The notes beneath the pieces are model-generated. The model saw only the letters and a list, made by a program, of their open reading frames with translations, did no database searches and was not told where the DNA came from. Position numbers and translations under genes: made by a program. Positions 1 to 6,240 of a stretch of 8,007 nt of DNA are shown in pieces. How positions within the stretch are numbered: the first letter of the stretch is position 1; each line of letters begins with the position of its first letter. Source of the DNA: Acidobacteriaceae bacterium (GTDB lineage Bacteria; Acidobacteriota; Terriglobia; Terriglobales; Acidobacteriaceae); contig JASHTU010000537.1 in the NCBI GenBank assembly GCA_030040395.1, forward strand, positions 1 through 8,007, read 5' to 3'.

Positions 1-16
1 CCTAGGGCGCAGACCA

Positions 17-1054
17 TCAGAACGCGTTCGCGTCCACCAGATCGATGATGGAATATCCATCCGCCAGAGCCCCATTCTGCACGACGAGCGTCCCGGGCAC
101 ATAGTTCAGGGCGTACTGCAGGCGCACGGCCACGCTGTTTGAAACATCGGAGCCCATGGCGACCGGACGCAGACGCGGGGGCCCGTCCTCGACCGACCAC
201 GTCTCATTGATCGCGTCCAGAGCGACTTCCCCGGGAAAGGTTGCGTATTGCGCCGTAACCGTAGGATCGAAGGTGAGGCCAAGCGCTTGCGCTTTGGCGA
301 GCATCCAGCCGAAGGGGATGTCGCAAAGGCGCGTCGCCGCGTCCACCCCGCCGACAAGCGGCGTTCCTCCGCCCACATCCCCATGGCATCCGGCAAACCA
401 CACTTGCTCGATGGTTTGGCCAGGCGCCGGAGCAGAAGTCCACAGCGTGGCCGGAAACTGGGCCCGTTTCTCGTCCAGAGCCAGGCAATGGTAAGCGTTC
501 TTGACGTCCGGATGCAGTCCGGTGTCGAGGAAGCCATAGGTCTTTTCATCCACGCCGCCAAAGATGGCCGGGATTCCCAGCGACCCCACTGTATCCCATA
601 CACCGATCATCTGAATATCCGCCGGCCCGAGGCTGCATCCGGTCACAGCCGCGAGCAACGTGGCTCGGTTCACCGGATCGCGATAGGCGGCAAACGCCTG
701 GGTTACGCAGTCGGAACTGAAGTTACCCGTCGGCAGCCCGCAAGCCGCAATCATTCCTCCCAAGCTCCTGGCTGTGTACGCTCCGCGGCTGAACCCAAAC
801 AGGAAGATCGTGTCGCCGGGTTCGAAAACATGCGCAATCTTGGTGTAGCCGTCCTGAATCTTCTGGAAGATGCCTTGGCCCGTACCTCCCTGCAGGACCC
901 GGCTCAGCCCGGTCAAATCGGCGGCAATTCCGTCGTCGTAAAAGGTCACCTGATCCGCACTTACAGCTAGAGCCTTATAGAGCCTATACACGTTGGTGTT
1001 TTCCAAAGGATCCGCCCAAGTTCCATCGAAACAAAAGACGATTCGCTTTGACAT
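17..1054 (-). CDS. DUF2235 family alpha/beta hydrolase (Tle1-like fold)
   Basis: This 345-residue protein has the hallmarks of DUF2235, the alpha/beta hydrolase domain shared with the type VI secretion phospholipases of the Tle1 family. The N-terminus carries the typical FDGTW motif (residues 9-13). The nucleophile elbow GFSRG lies at 87-91, with Ser89 as probable nucleophile. VWDTVGSLG follows at 152-160, and CHGDVGGG at 223-230 supplies the probable catalytic His224. All catalytic blocks are present, so the enzyme is likely active on an ester or lipid, but the substrate cannot be read from sequence. No signal peptide or membrane segment is seen, so it is cytosolic unless exported by a secretion machine; no secretion genes lie in the window. 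The ATG is preceded by AGGAG at 10 nt spacing. It is transcribed divergently from a lipoprotein gene. The family call is firm; a role as a secreted effector is speculation. Confidence 0.9.
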   Translation of the reverse strand: MSKRIVFCFDGTWADPLENTNVYRLYKALAVSADQVTFYDDGIAADLTGLSRVLQGGTGQGIFQKIQDGYTKIAHVFEPGDTIFLFGFSRGAYTARSLGGMIAACGLPTGNFSSDCVTQAFAAYRDPVNRATLLAAVTGCSLGPADIQMIGVWDTVGSLGIPAIFGGVDEKTYGFLDTGLHPDVKNAYHCLALDEKRAQFPATLWTSAPAPGQTIEQVWFAGCHGDVGGGTPLVGGVDAATRLCDIPFGWMLAKAQALGLTFDPTVTAQYATFPGEVALDAINETWSVEDGPPRLRPVAMGSDVSNSVAVRLQYALNYVPGTLVVQNGALADGYSIIDLVDANAF

Positions 1055-1170
1055 TGCGGCAGCTCTCCTGTTTCCCGGACGGCTATCTCTCGCGCCTAAC
1101 TTGAAGGCGAATTAGCAATCCCCTTCCGCGCGAAGAGGATGTTTTGCACCAATGCCGGGAAGCCTAAGTT

Positions 1171-1199
1171 GCGATAAGTCTACACCCGGCGGAAGTCAA
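1171..1199 (-). promoter_or_regulatory. Candidate sigma-70 promoter for the DUF2235 gene
   Basis: On the minus strand, TTGACT (1199-1194, 5 of 6 matches to the -35 consensus) is followed after 17 bp by TATCGC (1176-1171, 3 of 6 matches to the -10 box). This would start a transcript near 1164 with a leader of about 110 nt. The -35 box is good and the -10 box is poor, so this is only a candidate. Confidence 0.3.
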
Positions 1200-1214
1200 T
1201 CGCGGGAATAAATG

Positions 1215-1224
1215 CACCGCGGTG
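1215..1224. promoter_or_regulatory. Perfect 10-bp palindrome in divergent intergenic region, possible operator
   Basis: CACCGCGGTG is a perfect palindrome. It lies between the candidate -35 box of the DUF2235 gene (1194-1199) and the TTGACA of the lipoprotein gene (1241-1246). The position suits a shared operator, but a 10-bp GC-rich palindrome can occur by chance and no regulator gene is nearby. Confidence 0.25.
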
Positions 1225-1240
1225 GAATTCCAAATCCCCG

Positions 1241-1270
1241 TTGACAATCGCGTTGAATGAGGCTTCAAAT
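1241..1270 (+). promoter_or_regulatory. Candidate promoter of the lipoprotein operon
   Basis: TTGACA (1241-1246) is a perfect -35 consensus. TCAAAT (1265-1270) follows after 18 bp and matches the -10 consensus at 4 of 6 positions. Transcription would begin at about 1277, on or near the ATG of the lipoprotein gene, giving a leaderless or nearly leaderless mRNA. The longest reading frame starts at the TTG of this same -35 box, which is why that start is not used here. Confidence 0.4.
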
Positions 1271-1276
1271 GTTGGC

Positions 1277-2344
1277 ATGAATTCGAACAAGGTGGCGATA
1301 CCCCGTCGAACGTGGGCGTGGTTTACTCTTGGTGTGGTTGCGGCGGCTTATTCCCTGATCCTTTGCGCCGGGCTCGCCGGATGTTCCGCTTCGCCAATTG
1401 CCAAGCACGCAAACGCCCTTTCGGCGTCGGTAGCTCCGGTTGTCGATCAATCAGCCGAGGCCTATCGCGATGCGGAAAGCCTGCACGATCTCCGCGCCGA
1501 CTACGAGGCGGTGGTGGCGTACGAAAACAAGGATGCGAGTTACAATCCGCGAAACGCGCCGGCGTTGCTGTCGGAGAAAGACATTCAAGCCAGGCTTGCA
1601 GTCCTGGCGGCTCTCCAGGTGTACTCCCGGTCCCTGGTTGAAATCAGTCAGGGCACGGACTCGCCAGAACTCGATGCGGCCTCAAAGTCCGTGGGCGGCA
1701 ATTTGACGTCGCTGGGCAACGACCTGGGGCCATCCCTGGAGAGCGTGCTCGGAATCGCCGCAACCGCCGGTTCCACAACCACGACCACCGTAACCACCGT
1801 TTCGGGTTCGAACGGCGGCAGTTCCAAGTCCACAACCACCACTGCCACGACCTTGCTTTCGCCGGAAGTCAGGAATGGCATCAGCACCGGCGTCAATGCC
1901 CTGGGACAGTTTCTGGTAAGCCGAACGATTGAGAAGGAGTTGCCGGGCAAGATCGAGGAGATGGACCCCACGGTCGAGGCGCTTTGCAAGGCCCTTGTCG
2001 ACGACATTCAGACGCTTGAGGGCTTTGAACAGCGGGATTACGATCGGATCCTCGACCTCGAAAAACAGTTCATCCTCGAGGACGAACAACCCGGCAAAAA
2101 TGCGAACCCGGAGGAACTTCGGGGAGAGATCATGAAGCTTCCCGAAATTGCCAGGCGGCAGAGGGAAGCCCATGAGAAGCTCCAGGCGCTTCAAGCGGCG
2201 ATTGTCAAACTGGCGCTGACCCACCATGCGTTGGCCGCCGAGGCGCAACACAACAATCCGGAATCGTTAAGCGAAAAACTCGGCGAGCTGGCCGACGCAG
2301 GAAGCAAGCTCGGCGACTTTTATTCGTCGCTTCCGACAAATTAA
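1277..2344 (+). CDS. Predicted outer-membrane lipoprotein, helical, unknown function
   Basis: I do not recognise a named family. From the ATG the protein has 355 residues. It opens with a lipoprotein signal: two arginines at 10-11, a hydrophobic stretch, and lipobox LAGC with the lipidated cysteine at 36. The residue after the cysteine is Ser rather than Asp, so outer-membrane sorting is expected. After a helical N-terminal half comes a Thr/Ser/Gly-rich low-complexity linker at about residues 166-193 (bases 1772-1855). A charged, mostly helical C-terminal half follows, with likely coiled-coil stretches. No catalytic motif is visible. The frame can extend to a TTG at 1241, but that adds 12 residues before the signal and overlaps a perfect -35 box, so the ATG is preferred. 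The next gene starts 22 bp after the stop, suggesting an operon. It is divergent from the DUF2235 hydrolase and could be its envelope partner or protector, which is inference only. Confidence 0.75.
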   Translation: MNSNKVAIPRRTWAWFTLGVVAAAYSLILCAGLAGCSASPIAKHANALSASVAPVVDQSAEAYRDAESLHDLRADYEAVVAYENKDASYNPRNAPALLSEKDIQARLAVLAALQVYSRSLVEISQGTDSPELDAASKSVGGNLTSLGNDLGPSLESVLGIAATAGSTTTTTVTTVSGSNGGSSKSTTTTATTLLSPEVRNGISTGVNALGQFLVSRTIEKELPGKIEEMDPTVEALCKALVDDIQTLEGFEQRDYDRILDLEKQFILEDEQPGKNANPEELRGEIMKLPEIARRQREAHEKLQALQAAIVKLALTHHALAAEAQHNNPESLSEKLGELADAGSKLGDFYSSLPTN

Positions 2345-2365
2345 CGCTTGAAGAGGAGCACGACC

Positions 2366-2734
2366 GTGACCACGCCTCCTGTAGAAAATCTGCCCACCAA
2401 TCCCACCATTCCGCTTACGCCCGAATTGAAAGCGGCATATGAGGATTTACTCGCCAAGATCCAGACTCAGTTGGACGCGACCGTGGATCCGGCTGTCACC
2501 GAGGCATTGAATTCGTGCTGGAACCAGGTCGATCAAGTTCTCGCCAAAGATGGCGAATACAGGTTCAGCGCTGACACGGCGATTTTTGAAGCGCTCCAGA
2601 AACAGATCGACGACACTAATGATGGCTTGAAGACTCTACGCGGACAAATTGCCTCCATCGCCGGTCACTTCGCGCTGGCCGGCGACATTATTGCGGGAAT
2701 CGACCAGGTTCTCTCTTTCTTTCCAAGCCCCTGA
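2366..2734 (+). CDS. Small helical protein of unknown function, likely co-transcribed with the lipoprotein
   Basis: This 122-residue protein matches no family I can name. It starts with a Pro/Thr-rich segment (about residues 1-18) and is then mostly predicted helix. There is one cysteine in the central part and a hydrophobic stretch near the C-terminus, at about 95-118. It has no signal peptide, so it is probably cytosolic, although the C-terminal stretch could touch a membrane. The GTG at 2366 is chosen because GAGGAG (2353-2358) sits 7 nt upstream. An in-frame TTG at 2348 would put that ribosome binding site inside the gene. It follows the lipoprotein gene by only 21 bp on the same strand, so the two are probably one transcript. 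Confidence 0.65.
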   Translation: MTTPPVENLPTNPTIPLTPELKAAYEDLLAKIQTQLDATVDPAVTEALNSCWNQVDQVLAKDGEYRFSADTAIFEALQKQIDDTNDGLKTLRGQIASIAGHFALAGDIIAGIDQVLSFFPSP

Positions 2735-2749
2735 ACCTTCGCGTTCCCG

Positions 2750-2787
2750 CGCGCACCCGGGCTGGCGGCAAAAACCCGCCCGGCGCG
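2750..2787. terminator. GC-rich hairpin between convergent genes, possible bidirectional terminator
   Basis: CGCGC (2750-2754) and CGGGC (2758-2762) pair with GCCCG (2778-2782) and GCGCG (2783-2787), leaving a 3-nt bulge and a 15-nt loop that holds an A-run. An alternative inner hairpin, GGCGG (2764-2768) with CCGCC (2776-2780), is also possible. The position between the ends of two convergent genes fits a terminator, but there is no U-tract on either side. Confidence 0.35.
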
Positions 2788-2818
2788 ATGAAAATGAATG
2801 CCGCGTCCGCTCGCCCGA

Positions 2819-3280
2819 CTAGCGCTTAGACGTCCCCATCCATTGCGCCTCAGAAAGAACGTGTCCTTTCAAGGCTCGTTCCAGTTCTCTTCTAACGGCG
2901 CCGGGCTTCAGATCCAGCGTCGCGTCGAGGGCATACAGCTTAAAGAAGTAACGATGCGCTTTTCCTGGCGGCGGGCATGGGCCGCCATAGCCGACGCGGC
3001 CGAAATCGTTTTTGCCTTGGCGCGCTCCGCTGGCGAGGGTCTCCTCTGCGGAAACTGCCTCCGGCAAAGACGTGAGGTGGGCGGGCAGGTTCCACAGCAG
3101 CCAGTGCGTCCACGTGCCCCGGGGCGCATCCGGGTCATCGACGATGAGCGCCAGCGAACGCGCCGCCGGCGTCACGCCGCTCCAGTTCAATACGGGGGAA
3201 ACGTCGGCTCCGGCGCAGGTGTATTTTCTGGGGATTTCGGCGCCATTTGCAAAGGCATTTGCTTTCAGCGTAAGAGACAT
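2819..3280 (-). CDS. YbhB/YbcL family PEBP (Raf kinase inhibitor-like) protein
   Basis: This 153-residue protein belongs to the phosphatidylethanolamine-binding protein family in its short bacterial YbhB/YbcL form, and its length is typical. The two signature blocks are DDPDAP (48-53) followed by THWLLWNLP (58-66), and GYGGPCPPPGKAHRY (97-111). Together they build the conserved anion-binding pocket. No signal peptide is seen, so it is cytosolic. The biological role of the bacterial members is poorly known; ligand binding, rather than catalysis, is the usual assumption. The ATG at 3280 is preferred over an in-frame GTG one codon upstream, because AAGGA at 3288-3292 is 7 nt from the ATG and only 4 nt from the GTG. 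It converges with the lipoprotein operon and appears to be a single-gene unit. Confidence 0.92.
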   Translation of the reverse strand: MSLTLKANAFANGAEIPRKYTCAGADVSPVLNWSGVTPAARSLALIVDDPDAPRGTWTHWLLWNLPAHLTSLPEAVSAEETLASGARQGKNDFGRVGYGGPCPPPGKAHRYFFKLYALDATLDLKPGAVRRELERALKGHVLSEAQWMGTSKR

Positions 3281-3505
3281 CACGATATCCTTCTTTCATA
3301 CGCTCGGTTCGGGAAATCACTGCGCCTGCACGGGCTTCGCCGCACTCGGACGGCGCGAGACGCCCCGGTTCTGGGGTCGCCAGCGAGCCCACTTTCCAGG
3401 CAGATTAGAGATACTCCCGAACGCTGGGTAAAGGCAAGCCGCGCACCGCGAAGATTTTCGCCACCGAGCTTGGACGCTGGCCACTGTCCGGCGTTCTTCG
3501 AGGCG

Positions 3506-3534
3506 GTATAGCGGGTTGAAGCGGCGGCTATACT
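3506..3534 (+). promoter_or_regulatory. Inverted repeat overlapping a -10-like box upstream of the small Trp-rich gene
   Basis: GTATAGC (3506-3512) and GCTATAC (3527-3533) form a perfect 7-bp inverted repeat with a 14-nt spacer. TATACT (3529-3534), 5 of 6 matches to the -10 consensus, overlaps the right arm and would start RNA near 3541, 13 nt before the GTG start. No convincing -35 box is seen, which could mean activator dependence. The site could be an operator, but this is inferred from position alone. Confidence 0.3.
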
Positions 3535-3553
3535 CGATGGGAAAGGACATCTT

Positions 3554-3778
3554 GTGTTGGCGCCGCTGCGCTTTTTGTGGAACGCGACACGCGGTCACCG
3601 GTTACGGCCGTGGCGAAGCCCGTATCTGCGTTGGCGCGTCGAAACCTACTCGGGTGAACGCGCCGATCAGCAGACACTGAAGAGCATTCTCGCTTTTTTG
3701 TGGGCGTCGCGATGGGAGCTCTTAAGCTTTCTCGCCTGGACGGGGCGGCTGGAGCGCGAGGTGCGCAAGCGGAGTTGA
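3554..3778 (+). CDS. Small Trp/Arg-rich hypothetical protein
   Basis: This 74-residue protein is basic and unusually rich in tryptophan (six: W9, W20, W27, W50, W54, W62) and arginine. No function is known. The segment RPWRSPYLRWRVETYSG (18-34) looks like a conserved core and resembles small uncharacterised acidobacterial proteins as I remember them, which has not been checked. The second half is an amphipathic or hydrophobic helix (about 42-62) with a basic tail, so it may sit at a membrane surface. The GTG start has GAAAGGA (3541-3547) 6 nt upstream, which supports translation. An opposite-strand frame at 3317-3598 overlaps its start but has no comparable signal. The VWFA-related gene begins 114 bp downstream on the same strand, so co-transcription is possible. 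Confidence 0.65.
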   Translation: MLAPLRFLWNATRGHRLRPWRSPYLRWRVETYSGERADQQTLKSILAFLWASRWELLSFLAWTGRLEREVRKRS

Positions 3779-3892
3779 GCGCCGCGGCGCCTGGCTTACG
3801 GCGATTTGAATGCGCCGAAGACGATCCGCGACCAGGCAAGTCCAAAGGGAGAGCGAGGAGTCGAACTTCGATTATCCTGAGTTTTTGAACGC

Positions 3893-4942
3893 ATGAGAAT
3901 CGTTCTTATCTCTTCCTTAGGCGTGGCTCTGGCGGCTTTCACCTCTTCGTTTGCGGGAGTTGCGCAACCAGCGCCTTCGCAAGCCGGGCAGTTGCCGCCC
4001 GTCGAGCCTCCCAAGCCGATGCCCATCCCGCACCAGCAGTCGCCGACCCTGAGCGTGACCACCACTGAAGTGCTCGTTCCCACGCTGGTCGAAAGGCGCA
4101 ACGGAGACATCCTCTACGGGCTCAAGCAGAAAGATTTCATCCTGGAAGATAATGGCGTTCCGCAAAAAATCCGCGTGCAGGAAGAGATGGACACGGCCCC
4201 AGTGGCGCTGGTGGTGGCCGTAGAGCTGGGCGGAGCCAGTGTGCTCGAGTTCGACAAGCTGGCCAAACTGGGGCCGCTGCTCGACCTGTTTTTGGCCGAT
4301 CCCAGGAGCCGCGTGGCTCTGGTAGGGTTCGATTCCACGCAGCACCTGATTCAGGACTTCACTCACTCCGGCGACGCGGTCGACCAGGAACTCAAAAACC
4401 TCGATCCCGGCGACGGCGGCGCGGCGATTCTGGACACTACCAGCTATGCGGTGAACCTGCTGCAATCGCAACCCAAGCCGTTTCGGCGGGTGCTGCTGCT
4501 GATCAGCGAAGAGCGCGACCACGGCAGCAAGCATACGAGGCCGGCGCAGTTGATCCGGCAGATTGGGGAGTCGGACGTGCTGGTGCTGAGCGTGGCGTTT
4601 TCGCCAGCGGCGGCCGAGTTTGCCCACGATGTGAAGGATTCTGGCGACGACCGGACGCTGAACATGGTTTCGGCGCTGGCCATCCTCGTGAACGCGTTCA
4701 AAAAGAATGTCACCAGCGAGATCGCCCGGATGAGTGGCGGCGAGTACACAACGTTTACAGGGGACAAGCGCTTCGAGAGGCGGGTGGTGGACGCGGCCAA
4801 ACACATGCGCAACCGGTATCTGATCACCTTCAGCCCCTCGAACCCCACGCCGGGGCTGCACACCATACGGGTGCGCACGGCCGAGGATTACGGGGCGCGC
4901 ATCGTGGCGCGAGCGGACTATTGGCTGGGATCGGGGCCGTGA
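3893..4942 (+). CDS. Secreted VWFA-related protein (acidobacterial family) with a degenerate MIDAS
   Basis: This 349-residue protein resembles the VWFA-related family (TIGR03436) that is abundant in Acidobacteria. It has a Sec signal peptide (hydrophobic about 3-20, probable cleavage after AGVA at 24) and a Pro/Gln-rich linker (25-50). A beta-rich segment with the family's KDFILEDNGVPQ-type motif (80-91) follows, then a von Willebrand A-like domain from about 104 to 300. The C-terminal motif NRYLITFSP is also typical. The metal-ion site is altered. Where a DxSxS motif is expected there is ELGGA (111-115), the usual Thr in GGT is replaced in GGAA (165-168), and the usual Asp after the strand LLLIS is Glu196. 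It probably acts outside the cytoplasm in protein-protein contact, but not through a normal MIDAS. No strong Shine-Dalgarno precedes the ATG. The start is chosen for its signal peptide. Confidence 0.88.
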   Translation: MRIVLISSLGVALAAFTSSFAGVAQPAPSQAGQLPPVEPPKPMPIPHQQSPTLSVTTTEVLVPTLVERRNGDILYGLKQKDFILEDNGVPQKIRVQEEMDTAPVALVVAVELGGASVLEFDKLAKLGPLLDLFLADPRSRVALVGFDSTQHLIQDFTHSGDAVDQELKNLDPGDGGAAILDTTSYAVNLLQSQPKPFRRVLLLISEERDHGSKHTRPAQLIRQIGESDVLVLSVAFSPAAAEFAHDVKDSGDDRTLNMVSALAILVNAFKKNVTSEIARMSGGEYTTFTGDKRFERRVVDAAKHMRNRYLITFSPSNPTPGLHTIRVRTAEDYGARIVARADYWLGSGP

Positions 4943-4970
4943 GGTCGGGGCTGCGCGCGACCCTCGGCAT

Positions 4971-4991
4971 GCGCAGGCAGGCGCCTTGCGC
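4971..4991. terminator. Hairpin between convergent genes, weak terminator candidate
   Basis: GCGCAGG (4971-4977) pairs with CCTTGCGC (4984-4991) with one bulged T and a 6-nt loop. It is 28 bp after the VWFA stop and immediately next to the stop of the convergent membrane-protein gene. There is no clear U-run, so termination is plausible but unproven. Confidence 0.3.
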
Positions 4992-5957
4992 TTATCGATT
5001 CGCCGTTGCCGCCGGTTCGCCGAAGAACGCCAATCTGGCGGTTTTACCTGAGGCGAGCCAAACCTTCACAACGGCGTACACGATCGTGGTCCCATAGGTA
5101 ACGGCAATCCACACCGCGACCGCTTCGATGGGCAGCCCGGACCAGGCTCCGATAAAAAGACCTACCATCTGGTTGTGCTGATAACCCCACCACCCGTAGG
5201 GCACGGCGAGGGTCGCCTCCCAAAACAAGCTGATAAGCACGATCATGAAGATCGTCAGGCTGAACGCGCGCCAGTTGATGAATCGCCGCGCGGCATCGAA
5301 GAGGCCGGCCGAAGGGACGATGCCCCCGATGACCAGCACCGTAAAGTAGCCCGGAAAACCTTCCGGATAGGGAGAATGAAGCTTCTTATACAACACTGCC
5401 GCGGCGATCAGCGCCATACCGGCGAGGAGCGAAGCGGGATGAAACTTGATCAACCCGCCGTTCTGGCTCGCGTCCCCGGGATCGGGCAGTTTATAAGCCG
5501 CCAGCCAGTATTCGTCGAGCCAGAGATAAATAAGGAGCACGGTGACAAAGCCGGTGAAATAGAAGACAAACTCTTCCACTGGAACCACGCCTCCGATGAC
5601 CGGGACCTCGAGCCCCAGCGTCGCTCCCCGGTTGGGGTAAACGAAGAAGCGGCTGGCGAAGAAAATGTCGAGCCCAAAGCCGACCGGCGTCAGCATCCCG
5701 ATCGTCCGCCAGAAGGCGCGCCTGGGGATCCTTACCCTCTCGCTCCGTACCAGCCACGCCCCAACGACAAGGATCGGAACCACAAACAGCAGGATGCTCC
5801 AGGTGTAGCCGTGAGGCGTCGGGTTCGGATTGTCAATGGAGACAATCGCGGAACTGCGCACGGTATGCAAGGTGATTCCCGCCGGCACAACGACCATGGC
5901 AAGCATGACCACAACTAGCCAAGCGCTCAATCGCGGGCTCTGGGGACCGGGACGCAT
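4992..5957 (-). CDS. Membrane protein with two lycopene cyclase-type (CrtYc/CrtYd-like) halves
   Basis: This 321-residue integral membrane protein has about eight predicted transmembrane helices (roughly 11-31, 52-70, 86-103, 119-146, 176-190, 205-222, 231-250, 275-300). It resembles the lycopene cyclase domain of the heterodimeric or fused carotenoid cyclases. The family motif PxEE is present as PVEEF (126-130). The second half repeats the pattern, with YGWWGYQ (254-260) and GLPIEAV (274-280). Acidic residues D97 and E247 each lie exactly 29 residues before the motif proline, so the two halves match with a period of about 150 residues. The second motif has Ala279 where the second Glu is expected. 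Known relatives cyclise lycopene to beta-carotene, but no other carotenoid gene is in the window, so the reaction remains open. The ATG lacks a clear ribosome binding site. It is divergent from rpsO. Confidence 0.75.
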   Translation of the reverse strand: MRPGPQSPRLSAWLVVVMLAMVVVPAGITLHTVRSSAIVSIDNPNPTPHGYTWSILLFVVPILVVGAWLVRSERVRIPRRAFWRTIGMLTPVGFGLDIFFASRFFVYPNRGATLGLEVPVIGGVVPVEEFVFYFTGFVTVLLIYLWLDEYWLAAYKLPDPGDASQNGGLIKFHPASLLAGMALIAAAVLYKKLHSPYPEGFPGYFTVLVIGGIVPSAGLFDAARRFINWRAFSLTIFMIVLISLFWEATLAVPYGWWGYQHNQMVGLFIGAWSGLPIEAVAVWIAVTYGTTIVYAVVKVWLASGKTARLAFFGEPAATANR

Positions 5958-6177
5958 CGTTTGAACCGAATGGCGGAGTTTCGCCGGGATGGGTGAAATT
6001 CTACTCCCGATCGCATCCGCGGCACGAAGATTTTTGGATCGCGGCTGCGAAACGGAACAACAGGCGCTCCGGGGTCAGCGCTGCAATTCTCCACTCTGCC
6101 TTGCGAAGGCGCTGTTCCCACAGGGGTTTCCCGCGCCGCCCGCGCCCGGCGTCCTGTTTCCTCGGGAGGGGGCGTTC

Positions 6178-6216
6178 ATGGTAATCTCAAAACAGACACT
6201 TGAGAAGTGGACCTGA
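6178..6216 (+). CDS. Putative leader peptide upstream of rpsO
   Basis: A 12-codon ORF (MVISKQTLEKWT) starts at an ATG placed 8 nt after GGAGG (6165-6169), a stronger ribosome binding site than that of rpsO itself. It ends 24 nt before the rpsO start. Two inverted repeats lie inside it. They share bases, so only one hairpin can form at a time. This layout suits translation-dependent control of rpsO. Without homologues, chance cannot be excluded. Confidence 0.4.
   Translation: MVISKQTLEKWT
6185..6209 (+). promoter_or_regulatory. Mutually exclusive hairpins in the rpsO leader
   Basis: TCTCAA (6185-6190) can pair with TTGAGA (6200-6205). CACTT (6197-6201) can pair with AAGTG (6205-6209). The two stems share bases 6200, 6201 and 6205. 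They are short (6 and 5 bp), so stability is modest. Ribosomal S15 of several bacteria represses its own mRNA by binding leader structure, so a regulatory role here is plausible. Confidence 0.3.
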
Positions 6217-6240
6217 GAGAACAGAGGAGTTACGGACGCC

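Noticed and set aside
248..970. 240-residue plus-strand frame opposite the DUF2235 gene
   Set aside because: It is an Arg-rich antisense shadow with no family motif, while the minus strand has clear catalytic motifs.
1682..2251. 189-residue minus-strand frame opposite the lipoprotein gene
   Set aside because: The composition is Arg/Gly-rich, with no start signal or motif. The plus strand has a lipobox and a coherent helical protein.
3363..3376. CCCC-ggttct-GGGG hairpin upstream of the PEBP gene
   Set aside because: The stem is only 4 bp in GC-rich sequence with no U-tract or conserved element, so chance is the simpler explanation.
2798..3511. 237-residue plus-strand frame across the PEBP gene
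   Set aside because: It covers the PEBP gene antisense and is Arg-rich low-complexity. PEBP signatures on the other strand are decisive.
3317..3598. 93-residue minus-strand frame
   Set aside because: It is Arg/Ser-rich with no ribosome binding site or motif, and overlaps the start of the better-supported small gene at 3554.
3917..4861. 314-residue minus-strand frame opposite the VWFA gene
   Set aside because: It is a long antisense frame caused by GC-rich codon usage. It is His/Arg-rich and has no recognisable domain.
5175..5918. 247-residue plus-strand frame opposite the membrane protein
   Set aside because: It is highly charged, an expected mirror of transmembrane codons. The membrane protein has clear family motifs.
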